The translations under genes and the position numbers were made by a program. A stretch of DNA of 62,428 bases from an uncultured Mucispirillum sp. (GTDB lineage Bacteria; Chrysiogenota; Deferribacteres; Deferribacterales; Mucispirillaceae). This document shows, piece by piece, positions 16,602 through 26,096 of the stretch. The stretch spans positions 1-62,428 of the forward strand of contig CALVEY010000013.1 of the NCBI GenBank assembly GCA_944326705.1, read 5' to 3'. The notes beneath the pieces were generated by a model. The model saw only the letters and a program-made list of their open reading frames with translations, ran no database searches and was not told the DNA's origin. How positions within the stretch are numbered: the first letter of the stretch is position 1; every line of letters starts with the position of its first letter.

Positions 16602-17449
16602 GGCATAACCCTCCTGTTTTTTCTAAATGGTAAACCTATTTCACCACATAAAAGACTGCTGTTTTTATGAAGTAAATCTCCAAAACAGTCCATTGATATA
16701 TTATATATAGAAAGTGGTGATAATCCAGAAGTATATGAATTTATTAAAATAAACTTTGGATTATCTGATAATATTTTTTTACAAGCAACAAGTAAATCCC
16801 ATAAATCTTTTTCTAACTTCCATACTTCCCCAGAAGCACCTCTGCCAAATGATGGCGGGTCCATAACTATACCATCATATTTTTTATTACGCCTTTCTTC
16901 CCTTTGTATAAATTTCATACAGTCATCAACAATTAACCTTACCTTTCCATCTGGCACTTTTGAAAGCTGCATATTTTCTTTGCACCAGCTTACACTGCCT
17001 TTTGATGCATCTACATGGCATACATTTGCACCAGCTAAAGCAGCAGCAACAGTTGCAGCCCCAGTATATCCAAAAAGATTAATAACATTTGATGCTTTTT
17101 TTTCCTTTATAATACCTGCTATCCAGTCCCAGTTTGCTGCCTGTTCTGGAAAAAGCCCTGTATGCTTAAAACCTGTAGGGCGCACTTTTAATACCATATC
17201 ATTATAAGTTACATTCCATGATTCAGGTATAGACATATTATGGAATTTCCACTGGCCGCCCCCATTTGAGCTTCTTGTATAAACTGCATCTGCTTTTGAC
17301 CAAAGTTTATCATCACTTTTTGCCCAGACAGCCTGTGGGTCTGGTCTTAAAAGAAGATATTTATTCCATTTTTCTAATTTAACGCCGTTTCCAGAATCTA
17401 TTAACTGAAAATCTTTCCATTTATCTGATATAACTAATTCTGATTTCAA
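16571..17449 (-). CDS. Class I SAM-dependent methyltransferase, RlmI-like
   Basis: This 292-residue protein has a Rossmann methyltransferase core: NLFGYTGAATVAAALAGA (SAM-binding motif I), VCHVDASKGSVSW (acidic motif II) and VMDPPSFGRG (motif IV, typical of rRNA base methyltransferases such as RlmI/RlmL). The N-terminal region before residue 75 lacks a clear PUA domain. The target is probably rRNA but is not shown. Its ATG overlaps the pyrD stop by 4 bases, and its 3' end overlaps the lipoprotein gene. Confidence 0.82.
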   Translation of the reverse strand: MKSELVISDKWKDFQLIDSGNGVKLEKWNKYLLLRPDPQAVWAKSDDKLWSKADAVYTRSSNGGGQWKFHNMSIPESWNVTYNDMVLKVRPTGFKHTGLFPEQAANWDWIAGIIKEKKASNVINLFGYTGAATVAAALAGANVCHVDASKGSVSWCKENMQLSKVPDGKVRLIVDDCMKFIQREERRNKKYDGIVMDPPSFGRGASGEVWKLEKDLWDLLVACKKILSDNPKFILINSYTSGLSPLSIYNISMDCFGDLLHKNSSLLCGEIGLPFRKNRRVMPCGTYCRIVF

Positions 17450-18363
17450 CAGGATACCGCCCTACCAACTATTTTTTTAAAGTTAGCTATATTTTTACGT
17501 TCTAAATATTCATTTAAACCGTCAGCTGTTTCTGTGCATACATTTGCATTAATAAAGTTAGCAGTTCCTATCTGCACAGCAGAAGCACCAGCTAAAATAA
17601 ATTCAGCTGCATCTTTCCAGTTGCCTATACCGCCTATTCCTATTACAGGAATTTTAACAGTTTCAAATACTTCTTTTACCATTCTTAAAGCAACAGGTTT
17701 AATTGCAGGGCCGCTTAATCCACCTGTAACATTTGCAAGAACTGGTTTCATTCTTTCCACATCTATTGCCATACCTACAAGAGTATTTATTGCAGATACA
17801 GCATCTGCACCGCTGTCTTCACATGCTTTTGCAAATGGTTTAATATCTTGAACATTTGGTGAAAGTTTTACTATTAAAGGTTTGTTACTTATAACTTTTT
17901 TACATGCTGATACAACTTCTTCTACAGCTTTTGGGCTTGATGAAAAAGATATGCCACCTTCTTTAATATTAGGGCATGATATGTTCATTTCAAGCATATC
18001 TACTCTTTCAGTGCTGTCTAATATTTTTGCAACTTCCACATATTCATCTATTGTTTTGCCCCAAAAATTTACAATAATGCGTGTATCTAATGGTTTTAAT
18101 GCAGGAAGTTTTTCTTTTATAAATTTTTCTACACCTACATTTTGAAGACCGATTGCATTAAGCAGACCTGCGTATGTTTCCACAAGTCTAGGCATTGGGT
18201 TGCCGTAAGTTTCATGCAGAGATATACCTTTAACAGATATACCGCCTATTTTTTCTATATCTGTAAATCGTTTAAACTCTAAACCGTAACCAAAAGTGCC
18301 GCTTGCAGCAATTATTGGGTTTTTAAATTCAACACCGCATATATTTGTTTTTAATCTATCCAT
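17446..18363 (-). CDS. pyrD: Dihydroorotate dehydrogenase, class 1B catalytic subunit
   Basis: PyrD oxidises dihydroorotate to orotate using FMN; the class 1B form passes electrons to NAD through PyrK. The 305-residue barrel shows KNPIIAASGTFGYG at the N-terminus, the catalytic loop MNISCPNIKEGG, INTLVGMAID, GGLSGPAIKP, and the FMN phosphate site IGIGGIGNW. pyrK lies 4 bases upstream, confirming class 1B. pyrB, pyrC and pyrR are in a separate operon at 30100-32853. Confidence 0.96.
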   Translation of the reverse strand: MDRLKTNICGVEFKNPIIAASGTFGYGLEFKRFTDIEKIGGISVKGISLHETYGNPMPRLVETYAGLLNAIGLQNVGVEKFIKEKLPALKPLDTRIIVNFWGKTIDEYVEVAKILDSTERVDMLEMNISCPNIKEGGISFSSSPKAVEEVVSACKKVISNKPLIVKLSPNVQDIKPFAKACEDSGADAVSAINTLVGMAIDVERMKPVLANVTGGLSGPAIKPVALRMVKEVFETVKIPVIGIGGIGNWKDAAEFILAGASAVQIGTANFINANVCTETADGLNEYLERKNIANFKKIVGRAVSC

Positions 18364-18367
18364 AATA

Positions 18368-19156
18368 TCACCTGATAAGAGAATCCCAGTCTATTTTTGT
18401 TCCGTCAAATATTGGCCCTTCCACGCAGCAGCGTTTCATAACCTTTTCGCCATTTTCTATTACAGTAATCATACAGCCAAGGCATGCACCAACACCGCAG
18501 CCCATCTGCTCATCAAGAGAAACATCTATAGGCACATTATTTTCACTGCATAATGAGGCGACAGCCTGCAGCATTCTGTTAGGACCGCATGCATATATTT
18601 TTTTGTATTCTTTTATTTTATCTTTTAATGGCACTGTTACATTACCTTTTATACCTAGTGTGCCGTCATCTGTTGTAATAATAAGCTCATCACATATTGT
18701 TTTAAGGAAATCATACATTAAAATATCTGATTTACTTCTGCCACCATAGTAAAGAGTAACTTTATTACCCATTTCTTTTAATTTTTTTGCAGCATTAATC
18801 ATAGGAGCAAGCCCAATACCGCCAGCAATTAAAGCAGTATCTGCACCTTTTTCAAATCTGAAAAAATTACCAACAGGGCCTGTTACTAAAAAGTTATTAC
18901 CAGGAAGTGCTTCTGATAATACTTTTGTTCCCCTTCCTGTTATCATATAAAGGCATGTAAAAGTATCGCTTGAAGTAATATCGCATATTGCAAAAGGTCT
19001 TTTTAAAAGAGTATCTGTTAGATACACATTATCACTGTGTGGAGAAATCATAAAAAAACGACCAGCATTTTTTTCTTTTGCTATTTCTGGGCATTTAAGC
19101 TCTAAATAACCAAATTTATCGCTTAACATAGTGTTTTTAACAACTGTTGCTTTCAT
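18368..19156 (-). CDS. pyrK: Dihydroorotate dehydrogenase electron transfer subunit
   Basis: PyrK carries FAD and a 2Fe-2S cluster and links PyrD to NAD. The 262-residue protein has the ferredoxin-reductase layout: KRPFAICDI (FAD), GPVGNFF, ALIAGGIGLAPMINAAK (nucleotide), YACGPNRML, then the cluster ligands in MGCGVGACLGCM and the final Cys in KRCCVEGP. It is directly upstream of pyrD and 64 bases downstream of recG. Confidence 0.95.
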   Translation of the reverse strand: MKATVVKNTMLSDKFGYLELKCPEIAKEKNAGRFFMISPHSDNVYLTDTLLKRPFAICDITSSDTFTCLYMITGRGTKVLSEALPGNNFLVTGPVGNFFRFEKGADTALIAGGIGLAPMINAAKKLKEMGNKVTLYYGGRSKSDILMYDFLKTICDELIITTDDGTLGIKGNVTVPLKDKIKEYKKIYACGPNRMLQAVASLCSENNVPIDVSLDEQMGCGVGACLGCMITVIENGEKVMKRCCVEGPIFDGTKIDWDSLIR

Positions 19157-19220
19157 ATTCTAAACCTTTAATATAAATTTTAACTATAATACTATAAAAT
19201 TATATATATTTCTATATAAA

Positions 19221-21341
19221 TTATCCTATTCCAAAGTATGATGTAGAATCTTTATACATTTCTTTAAGTCTGTTATAAAGAATATTATTTTTTTTCATAG
19301 ATAAATCTGCATCTTCTTCAAATATATTTGCAACATCATTTTTTACCTGCTGTATTATTTTTATATCTTTTATAATATCAGCAAAATGTAAATCAGGCAT
19401 ACCAGACTGTTTTGTTCCAAAAAAATCACCCTGCCCCCTAAGCTCTAAATCTGCTTCTGCCAGTTTAAATCCGTCTTTATATTCAAGCATTGCTTTTATA
19501 CGCTTTTCACCATATTCACTTATTTTATCAGATGCAACTAAAAGACAGTATGACTGTATATCATTTCTTCCAACTCTTCCGCGAAGCTGGTGAAGTTGAG
19601 ATAATCCAAATCTTTCAGCGTTTTCTATTAATATAACTGTTGCTTCAGGCACATCAACCCCTACTTCTACAACAGTAGTAGATACAAGAATATCCATATC
19701 ACTGTATTTAAAATCATGCAGCAGCTGCCTTTTTTCATCTGGCTTCATTTTTCCATGTAAAAGACCAACTTTTTTATCGCTGAAATATTTTTTTACTTCT
19801 TCATAACTTTGTGTTGCTGCTTTTAATTCCAGCTTATCGCTTTCATCAATTAATGGATATATAAAATATGCTTTCTTTTTATCATTAAGCATTTCTTCTA
19901 CAAAATCAAAAGCCTTGGTTATCTGTGAAGCTCTATATGCTTTTGTAATACATGGTATTCTTCCTGGCGGAAGCTCATCTATTACACTTACATCTAAATC
20001 TCCATACAGTGTCATAGCTAATGTTCTAGGAATTGGAGTTGCAGTCATTAATAATATATCTGGATTATAGCCTTTATCTATTAATATCTTACGCTGATGA
20101 ACTCCAAAACGGTGCTGCTCGTCTGCTATTATAAACCCAAGCTTTTTAAATTCCACATCTTCTTCTATTAAAGCATGAGTACCTATTATTATGTCTATTT
20201 CACCATTTACAAGTTTTTCTTTTATTATTTCTTTATTTTTTTTAGTTACAGAGCCAGTTAAAAGACATACATTAATCTTTAATTTACTGAAAAATTTTTC
20301 TGCATTATTATAATGCTGCTCTGCAAGAACTTCTGTTGGTGCAAGTATTACTGCCTGATAACCATTATGAACAGCAACAGCTGCAGAAATAAAAGCTATA
20401 ATAGTTTTACCACTGCCAACATCGCCTTGTATAAGCCTGTTCATCTGCTTATTTTTTACCATATCATTAAAAATATCAAGCAGCACTTTTTTCTGCCCTT
20501 TTGTAAGTTTAAAGGGCATAATTTGATTAATTTCTTCAAGATATTCTTTATCTATGTTAAATTTTATTCCAAGACCTTTTGTATATGTTTTACGTTTAAG
20601 CTGCATTACAAGCTGCAAATAAAAAAGCTCTTCATATATAAACCTTACATAAGCAGGATGTTTTCTGTTTATTATACTTTCAACATTTTCTTTTGTTTCT
20701 GGATAATGGAGAGTTTTAACAGCATCTTTTATATCAGGATAATTATATTTATCTAAAATATATTCTGGCAGTGTTTCACTAACATATTTTAAACCTTTAT
20801 CTAATGCTTCTTTTAAAAATTTTCTATATGCTGTAACAGTAACCCCTGCAGGTACAGTATATATGGAGCGAATTTTGCCAATATCTTCCTTATTAATAAT
20901 TTCAGGATGAAATATTGAAGGCATATTTTCAAATTTTGTAACAGTGCCATACATATAATACATTGAATTAGTATGAAGAAGCGATGATGGATAACTAGCA
21001 TTAAAATTAACCCATAAACATGCAAAATAACCATTATGTGCTTTAAAAACAGCTTTATAAATTGATTTGCCTCTATGAGTTCTAACAATACCACTGTTTA
21101 AAAAAGTGCCTGCAAGCACTGATTTTTCATTATGAATATCTGGAATAAGCACTTCATATCTATAAGGAAATGAAAATATTATATCTTTTACTGTATAGAT
21201 TTTAAGACGATTAAAGCCTGCCTGAGATTTTTCACCTATCCCATTCAGCTTAATTATAGATTCATTAATAAAAGAAAAAGCTGCCTGGTTATTTTTATTA
21301 TCAGGCAACTTATTATCTTTACTACTCAAACAACTAACCAA
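19221..21341 (-). CDS. recG: ATP-dependent DNA helicase RecG
   Basis: RecG remodels stalled replication forks and Holliday junctions. The 706-residue protein has an N-terminal wedge/OB domain (about 60-170), then the helicase core: Walker A GDVGSGKT, the DEQH box (DEQHRFG), LLMTATPIPRTLAMTLYGD, VSTTVVEVGVDVPEA and QLRGRVGRN. The start is uncertain. The frame opens at TTG 21341, 12 bases after the cheW stop, with no good ribosome site; a second TTG lies at 21329. Either fits the usual RecG length. Confidence 0.94.
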   Translation of the reverse strand: MVSCLSSKDNKLPDNKNNQAAFSFINESIIKLNGIGEKSQAGFNRLKIYTVKDIIFSFPYRYEVLIPDIHNEKSVLAGTFLNSGIVRTHRGKSIYKAVFKAHNGYFACLWVNFNASYPSSLLHTNSMYYMYGTVTKFENMPSIFHPEIINKEDIGKIRSIYTVPAGVTVTAYRKFLKEALDKGLKYVSETLPEYILDKYNYPDIKDAVKTLHYPETKENVESIINRKHPAYVRFIYEELFYLQLVMQLKRKTYTKGLGIKFNIDKEYLEEINQIMPFKLTKGQKKVLLDIFNDMVKNKQMNRLIQGDVGSGKTIIAFISAAVAVHNGYQAVILAPTEVLAEQHYNNAEKFFSKLKINVCLLTGSVTKKNKEIIKEKLVNGEIDIIIGTHALIEEDVEFKKLGFIIADEQHRFGVHQRKILIDKGYNPDILLMTATPIPRTLAMTLYGDLDVSVIDELPPGRIPCITKAYRASQITKAFDFVEEMLNDKKKAYFIYPLIDESDKLELKAATQSYEEVKKYFSDKKVGLLHGKMKPDEKRQLLHDFKYSDMDILVSTTVVEVGVDVPEATVILIENAERFGLSQLHQLRGRVGRNDIQSYCLLVASDKISEYGEKRIKAMLEYKDGFKLAEADLELRGQGDFFGTKQSGMPDLHFADIIKDIKIIQQVKNDVANIFEEDADLSMKKNNILYNRLKEMYKDSTSYFGIG

Positions 21342-21353
21342 ATAAAAATATTA

Positions 21354-21806
21354 TTATGCTAAGCTGTCTAAAGCCATTTGTTCTTGAATAGAGAATACTT
21401 TGAAAATATCAAGAATGATAACCATACATTTAGATGTTCTTGCAACACCATTTATGTAGTTATCAATAGTTGGAGAAGTACCTGGTGCTTTATCTATAGC
21501 ATCTACTTCTATTCTAATAACTTCTTCTACTTTATCAACTATTAAACCTATGCGTCTGTTTTGTATACATACAACAACAATACGAGTAGATTCATTATTT
21601 TCACTAACTCTAACATTTAATTTTTTGCGTAAATCAACTATTGGGATAACTCTGCCACGCATATTGATAATGCCTTCAACAAATATTGGAGCCCGTGGAA
21701 CAGGAGTAATGTCAACCATACGAATAATTTCTTCAACAGCCATTATGTCTATACCATAGTGCTCTTGTGCAAGCATAAAACCTACGAACTGTCTTAACTC
21801 TGCCAT
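21354..21806 (-). CDS. cheW: Chemotaxis coupling protein CheW
   Basis: CheW bridges chemoreceptors and the CheA kinase. The 150-residue SH3-like protein shows FMLAQEHYGIDIMAVEEIIR, INMRGRVIPIVDLRKKL (the receptor/CheA-binding signature), VVVCIQNRRIGLIVDKVEEV and MVIILDIFKVFS. It is not next to other che genes here. The mcp at 33133-34767 is the only other chemotaxis gene in the window. A GAGGA ribosome site precedes the ATG. Confidence 0.95.
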   Translation of the reverse strand: MAELRQFVGFMLAQEHYGIDIMAVEEIIRMVDITPVPRAPIFVEGIINMRGRVIPIVDLRKKLNVRVSENNESTRIVVVCIQNRRIGLIVDKVEEVIRIEVDAIDKAPGTSPTIDNYINGVARTSKCMVIILDIFKVFSIQEQMALDSLA

Positions 21807-21882
21807 ATAATCCTCTTTATAATAATTAATAATTTACTCTATAATATATTTTTAAATATTTCAATAGTATTTATAATATGAT

Positions 21883-22746
21883 TTACAACTTTTTTACAGG
21901 TGCAATAAAATTAATTGCATTTTCTTTTATCATTATATAAGTAGATTCATTTTGAAGCTCTGTATACTCCCCATCAATCTGACAAAATGAAGCTCCATTT
22001 AATTTTATGTTTTCAGCATTTATATGTGTGCCATGAAAACCAAGCCAGAAAAATAAAGGTGCAAACGATTTAAAAAGTGAAAGTCTGCCGCTTTTTTCCA
22101 CTAAGAAACAGTTTATTTTTCCTTCATGTATTTTACCAAGTTTATATGTCCCTGCATAAGAAGCAGAAACAGCAAATACACCATGATAAAATCCATATCT
22201 TTTACCATTTACATATATATACATTCTACTGTATTTATCAGTAAAAAATGCAGGAACACCATGTATAACATGGGCAAGTGTTTTTAAAAGCTTAAATCTG
22301 ACCCCTTTTTTTTCTACATTTCTAACTATATGAGCATCAAACCCAACACCAGCCATAAGCAGAAAAATTTTATTATCTATATAACCAACTGGTATCTTTT
22401 TTATACTGCTTAAATCTAAATTTTTAGCAGCCATTACTGGATTTACTGATATTCCATATTCTTTGCAGAACACATTTTTTGTGCCGAATGGAAGCACATA
22501 AAAAAGCTTGTCTGTATTTACAACACCTTTTGCAACTTCATTAACGAGCCCATCACCACCTGCTGCTATAATTATTTGTGATGAACTGTTTTTTGCTAAA
22601 ACTGTTCCATGACCTCTATATTCTGTTAAAGCAAGCTCAACTTTATCTGCTTTTTCTTTTAATATATTCATGATTTTATGCAGTAAAGGTTTTATAATTT
22701 TATATTTTCCACTGGCAGGATTAACAATTATTAATATGTCGGCCAT
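21883..22746 (-). CDS. Diacylglycerol kinase-family lipid kinase (YegS-like)
   Basis: The 287-residue protein has the family's N-terminal nucleotide-binding signature: IIVNPASGKYK, then AAGGDGLVNEVAKGV (the GGDG loop) and FYVLPFGTKNVFCKEYG. A C-terminal beta-sandwich has GVGFDAHIVRNV and QIDGEYTEL. It probably phosphorylates a membrane lipid such as diacylglycerol; the exact lipid cannot be read from sequence. It follows mqnD by 12 bases. Confidence 0.88.
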   Translation of the reverse strand: MADILIIVNPASGKYKIIKPLLHKIMNILKEKADKVELALTEYRGHGTVLAKNSSSQIIIAAGGDGLVNEVAKGVVNTDKLFYVLPFGTKNVFCKEYGISVNPVMAAKNLDLSSIKKIPVGYIDNKIFLLMAGVGFDAHIVRNVEKKGVRFKLLKTLAHVIHGVPAFFTDKYSRMYIYVNGKRYGFYHGVFAVSASYAGTYKLGKIHEGKINCFLVEKSGRLSLFKSFAPLFFWLGFHGTHINAENIKLNGASFCQIDGEYTELQNESTYIMIKENAINFIAPVKKL

Positions 22747-22758
22747 AATACACCTTAA

Positions 22759-23553
22759 TTATACAAATACACTCTTATCAGCACCTATTAATGTAGATAC
22801 TGCCATTATAGCTGGAGATAAATCTTTTGAGTATTCATTTACATATAACTTAATGTGGGAATCCATAACATTATTATCCATATCCTGAGCATATTTTTTA
22901 CAGAATGATAATGCTTCATCTTTATGGTTATAAGCATACTCTATACTTCTTCTAATAGTATCATTTACCATATCAGCTAAATGGATATACTTTTTATGTA
23001 TACCAATAAAGCCTAACGGGATAGGCATATTATAGTGACTTTCCCACTCTACCCCTAAATCTGTTACTTTTGTAAGATTATATTGAGTATAAGTAAACCT
23101 GCCTTCATGAATAACAAGTCCGCCGTCTACTTCTCCATTTTGTAATGCAGGCATAATTTTATCAAACCGCATTACTTCTACATTTTCAGCACACTCTGGA
23201 TAAAATCTTTTTAAAACCATAAAAGCAGTAGTATTTTCTCCAGGAACAGCCATTTTTTTATGTTTTAACTCTTCCATAGTTTTATAATTTTTTGATAAAA
23301 CTAATGGCCCGCATCCAAACCCTAAAGCACCACCACATTTTAAGATTTTATAATTTTCTGAAATTAAGGGAAATACTCCAAAAGATACTTTTACTATATC
23401 CTGCTCTTCTTTTAAAGCCATATTATTACAAAGCTGGATATCTTCCATTGTTAAGTCTATCTCAAAAGGCACATCAATATCTTTACGAATTAATGCACCA
23501 AAAATAAATGTATCATTTGGACAGGTTGATATTGCTAATTTTAATTTATCCAT
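22759..23553 (-). CDS. mqnD: 1,4-dihydroxy-6-naphthoate synthase (futalosine pathway)
   Basis: MqnD converts cyclic dehypoxanthinyl futalosine to 1,4-dihydroxy-6-naphthoate in menaquinone synthesis. The 264-residue periplasmic-binding-protein-like fold shows the MqnD signature ISTCPNDTFIFGA at the N-terminus, DIVKVSFGVFP, GGALGFGCGPLV, VPGENTTAF and the VDGGLVIHEGRFTY loop. The length is typical. Its presence indicates that menaquinone is made by the futalosine route. It lies 16 bases after mlaD. Confidence 0.93.
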   Translation of the reverse strand: MDKLKLAISTCPNDTFIFGALIRKDIDVPFEIDLTMEDIQLCNNMALKEEQDIVKVSFGVFPLISENYKILKCGGALGFGCGPLVLSKNYKTMEELKHKKMAVPGENTTAFMVLKRFYPECAENVEVMRFDKIMPALQNGEVDGGLVIHEGRFTYTQYNLTKVTDLGVEWESHYNMPIPLGFIGIHKKYIHLADMVNDTIRRSIEYAYNHKDEALSFCKKYAQDMDNNVMDSHIKLYVNEYSKDLSPAIMAVSTLIGADKSVFV

Positions 23554-23569
23554 TATATTTCCTCTGATT

Positions 23570-25318
23570 TTAATATACTAAGCTGTCAAAAAAATCATCA
23601 CTTTCATTTACTTTCTTTTTATCCTGATTTTTTATATCTTTATTAGTATTAGTATTTTCTTTACTCTGCTGTGTTTTATTTTCTTTTTTAACTGTTTCTT
23701 CTACTTTATTTTCTTTTACAGAGTTATTTTCTTTTGCCTGGTTTGATTTAGTATTTTTATATTCTTTATACACAGGCTCACTTTCTATTTCACTTTGATT
23801 TTTTCTATATTCTGCTTTCTGCACTTTATTTTCTTTTTCCATATTATTTGCAAGCCTGCCTAAATCTGATGGCTTAAACCTAATACCTGCACCAACCATA
23901 TACATTCTGTTAGTATAGCCTATAACATCTTCTACACCAGCTTGAATAAATATACCTTTATAAAAATGCCACCTTATTAATGCCCTTGTATATACATCTA
24001 AACTATTAGAGTAAGCATTAAAATCATAAGCTTCAAGAGAGATAGCTAAATCTTTATTTTTTAAAGGATAAATATCTGCAGCTAAACCTAAGGTATTATC
24101 AAATATACCAAATCTTAAACCAAAGATATTATAAAAAATATGGCTGTACTGTAAAGAAAAAGCTAATTCAGAATTTTTTATTTTATTACCATATATATCA
24201 TATTCAGGGTTGTTCGGATTAATAACTGGTATATTTGATACTCCTATTAAGTAAAAGTTTTTAGGGTCAGTATAAAATGAAGCCTGAGCATACCCTCTGC
24301 CAGTATTTACAGATTTAGCATCAAATAAATAATCAGCACCTATTGTAGCATACAGGCTCATTCTATCTTCATTATCTTCTACATTATCTCCAAAAAATGA
24401 TGAAACACCGCTTACTACTTTTTTAATATCATTTTTTGTCTGGTTATCATTAATAAGCATACCTAATGTGCCGTTGCCTTCATTAATGTCATTAGTAATT
24501 TTTTCTATCTCATCCATTGTAGAATTAACTTTATCAGTTATTTCTTTTAAATTCTTTAAGCTGCCATCTATGTTATCATGATTATTTGCAAGCAGTTTAT
24601 CAACTGATACTGTAAATTCTTTTAATGTCTGGCTTATTTCTGTAATATTATTTATAGAAGTATTAAGATTTTTTTCATTTTTTGCTATAAGTGCATCTAT
24701 CATATCTGTCATATGTTTAGCATTTGCAATAACATCTTGAATATTCTGCTCATTAGATGAAACAATATTTTTAACACTGTCTGTTATATCTTTTAAGTTT
24801 GCTATACTATCCTGCAGAGCATCTTTAGACTTATCTGTTGTAACAACTTCATTAAAAGTTTTTAAAAGAACAGTCATCTCTGCTGCCACATCATTAAGTT
24901 TTGCTATAACGGCATCTAAGTTTGCAGTAGACTGTCTGCCGTCATATTCATAATTATTCTGCAGCGGTGCCTGAGATTTTATATTAGGGTCTACTTCTAA
25001 TTCAACAAACTTCTGCCCTACAAAACCAGACTGTTTTACATTAAAACGCACATTATCAGGTATTTCAAATTCACGGTAAATATTAACACGAGTTAAAATT
25101 TGGTTATCTTTCATCATAACATCTTTAACTTCACCTACTTTTAACCCTTTATACATAATAGGTGTGCCGCTGCGTATACCTGTTGCATCATTTAATCTAA
25201 AATATACAGTATTGCCTTCTTTTGAATTTAATTCTAAATTGCCAAATACTGCAGCAGTTACTGCTACCATAAAAAAACCAATTATAACAAAAATACCAAC
25301 TTTCGTTTCTACATTCAT
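23570..25318 (-). CDS. mlaD: MCE-domain lipid transport protein (MlaD-like) with a beta-rich C-terminal extension
   Basis: The N-terminus has one membrane helix (about 8-26) and an MCE domain (about 36-112, with GIRSGTPIMYKGLKVGEV). A long helical repeat region follows (about 130-310; repeated NLK/EIT-type heptads). Residues about 320-500 are rich in alternating aromatic strands ending in GAGIRFKPSDL, as in outer-membrane barrel proteins. The last ~75 residues are low-complexity Lys/Asn/Glu/Gln. Plain MlaD is about 180 residues; this is 582. It follows mlaF by 31 bases. The role is lipid transfer between the two membranes. Confidence 0.88.
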   Translation of the reverse strand: MNVETKVGIFVIIGFFMVAVTAAVFGNLELNSKEGNTVYFRLNDATGIRSGTPIMYKGLKVGEVKDVMMKDNQILTRVNIYREFEIPDNVRFNVKQSGFVGQKFVELEVDPNIKSQAPLQNNYEYDGRQSTANLDAVIAKLNDVAAEMTVLLKTFNEVVTTDKSKDALQDSIANLKDITDSVKNIVSSNEQNIQDVIANAKHMTDMIDALIAKNEKNLNTSINNITEISQTLKEFTVSVDKLLANNHDNIDGSLKNLKEITDKVNSTMDEIEKITNDINEGNGTLGMLINDNQTKNDIKKVVSGVSSFFGDNVEDNEDRMSLYATIGADYLFDAKSVNTGRGYAQASFYTDPKNFYLIGVSNIPVINPNNPEYDIYGNKIKNSELAFSLQYSHIFYNIFGLRFGIFDNTLGLAADIYPLKNKDLAISLEAYDFNAYSNSLDVYTRALIRWHFYKGIFIQAGVEDVIGYTNRMYMVGAGIRFKPSDLGRLANNMEKENKVQKAEYRKNQSEIESEPVYKEYKNTKSNQAKENNSVKENKVEETVKKENKTQQSKENTNTNKDIKNQDKKKVNESDDFFDSLVY

Positions 25319-25349
25319 TTAAACATCTCTTCCTATTTATAAAAAATTA

Positions 25350-26096
25350 TTAATAAACTTTTATTGGCCCATCTTTTGAGCCTGAAAAAAACTGTCTTAC
25401 ATAAGGGTTATCTGTAGTTTTAAAATATTCTGGTGTTCCATATTGTATAATTCTGCCATTATACAGCATACCAATATAATCTGCATTTTTTAAAACACTT
25501 GAAATATCATGGGAAATAACTACTGATGTAATATGCAGCTCTTTTTGAGTAGTATAAATTAAATCATCAACTATATCTGTCATAATAGGGTCTAATCCTG
25601 TTGTAGGTTCATCATACATCATTATATCTGGAGAAAGAGCAATAGCCCTTGCAAGCCCTACACGTTTACGCATACCGCCAGATAATTCTGATGGATATTT
25701 ATGATTTACTCCAGAAAGCCCTACTAATTTTAATTTTTCAGTAACTATTTCCTGCAGCTCATCTTCTGAAAGTTTTCTATGCTCTCTTAATGGAAAAGCA
25801 ACATTATCAAATATTGTAAGAGAATCAAAAAGAGCAGCATTTTGAAAAAGCATACCAAATTTATATCTCACTTTTAAAAGCTGTTTTTTATTAGCAGTTG
25901 TAATATCAAACCCGTCTACATATATTTTACCGCTGTCTGGCTTAATAAGCCCCATAAGCTGTTTTAAAAGCACACTTTTCCCAGTTCCAGAAGGACCTAT
26001 TATGTAAGTAATTGCACCTTTTTTAATTTCTAAATTTATACCATTATGCACTTTTGTTGAGCCAAATGATTTACATAAATTTTCAACTTTAATCAT
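25350..26096 (-). CDS. mlaF: ABC transporter ATP-binding protein MlaF
   Basis: MlaF is the ATPase of the Mla phospholipid transporter. The 248-residue protein has Walker A GPSGTGKSVLLKQLMG, the Q-loop at GMLFQNAALFDSLT, the signature LSGGMRKRVGLARA, Walker B IMMYDEPTTGLDP, and the switch His in VISHD. The SGGMRKRVGLARA form and the FQ(N)AALFDS segment are typical of MlaF. It overlaps mlaE by 4 bases and precedes mlaD. Confidence 0.95.
   Translation of the reverse strand: MIKVENLCKSFGSTKVHNGINLEIKKGAITYIIGPSGTGKSVLLKQLMGLIKPDSGKIYVDGFDITTANKKQLLKVRYKFGMLFQNAALFDSLTIFDNVAFPLREHRKLSEDELQEIVTEKLKLVGLSGVNHKYPSELSGGMRKRVGLARAIALSPDIMMYDEPTTGLDPIMTDIVDDLIYTTQKELHITSVVISHDISSVLKNADYIGMLYNGRIIQYGTPEYFKTTDNPYVRQFFSGSKDGPIKVY

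Noticed and set aside
20313-20756. Plus-strand 147-codon frame inside recG
   Set aside because: It is a low-complexity antisense shadow of recG, without ribosome site or domain features.
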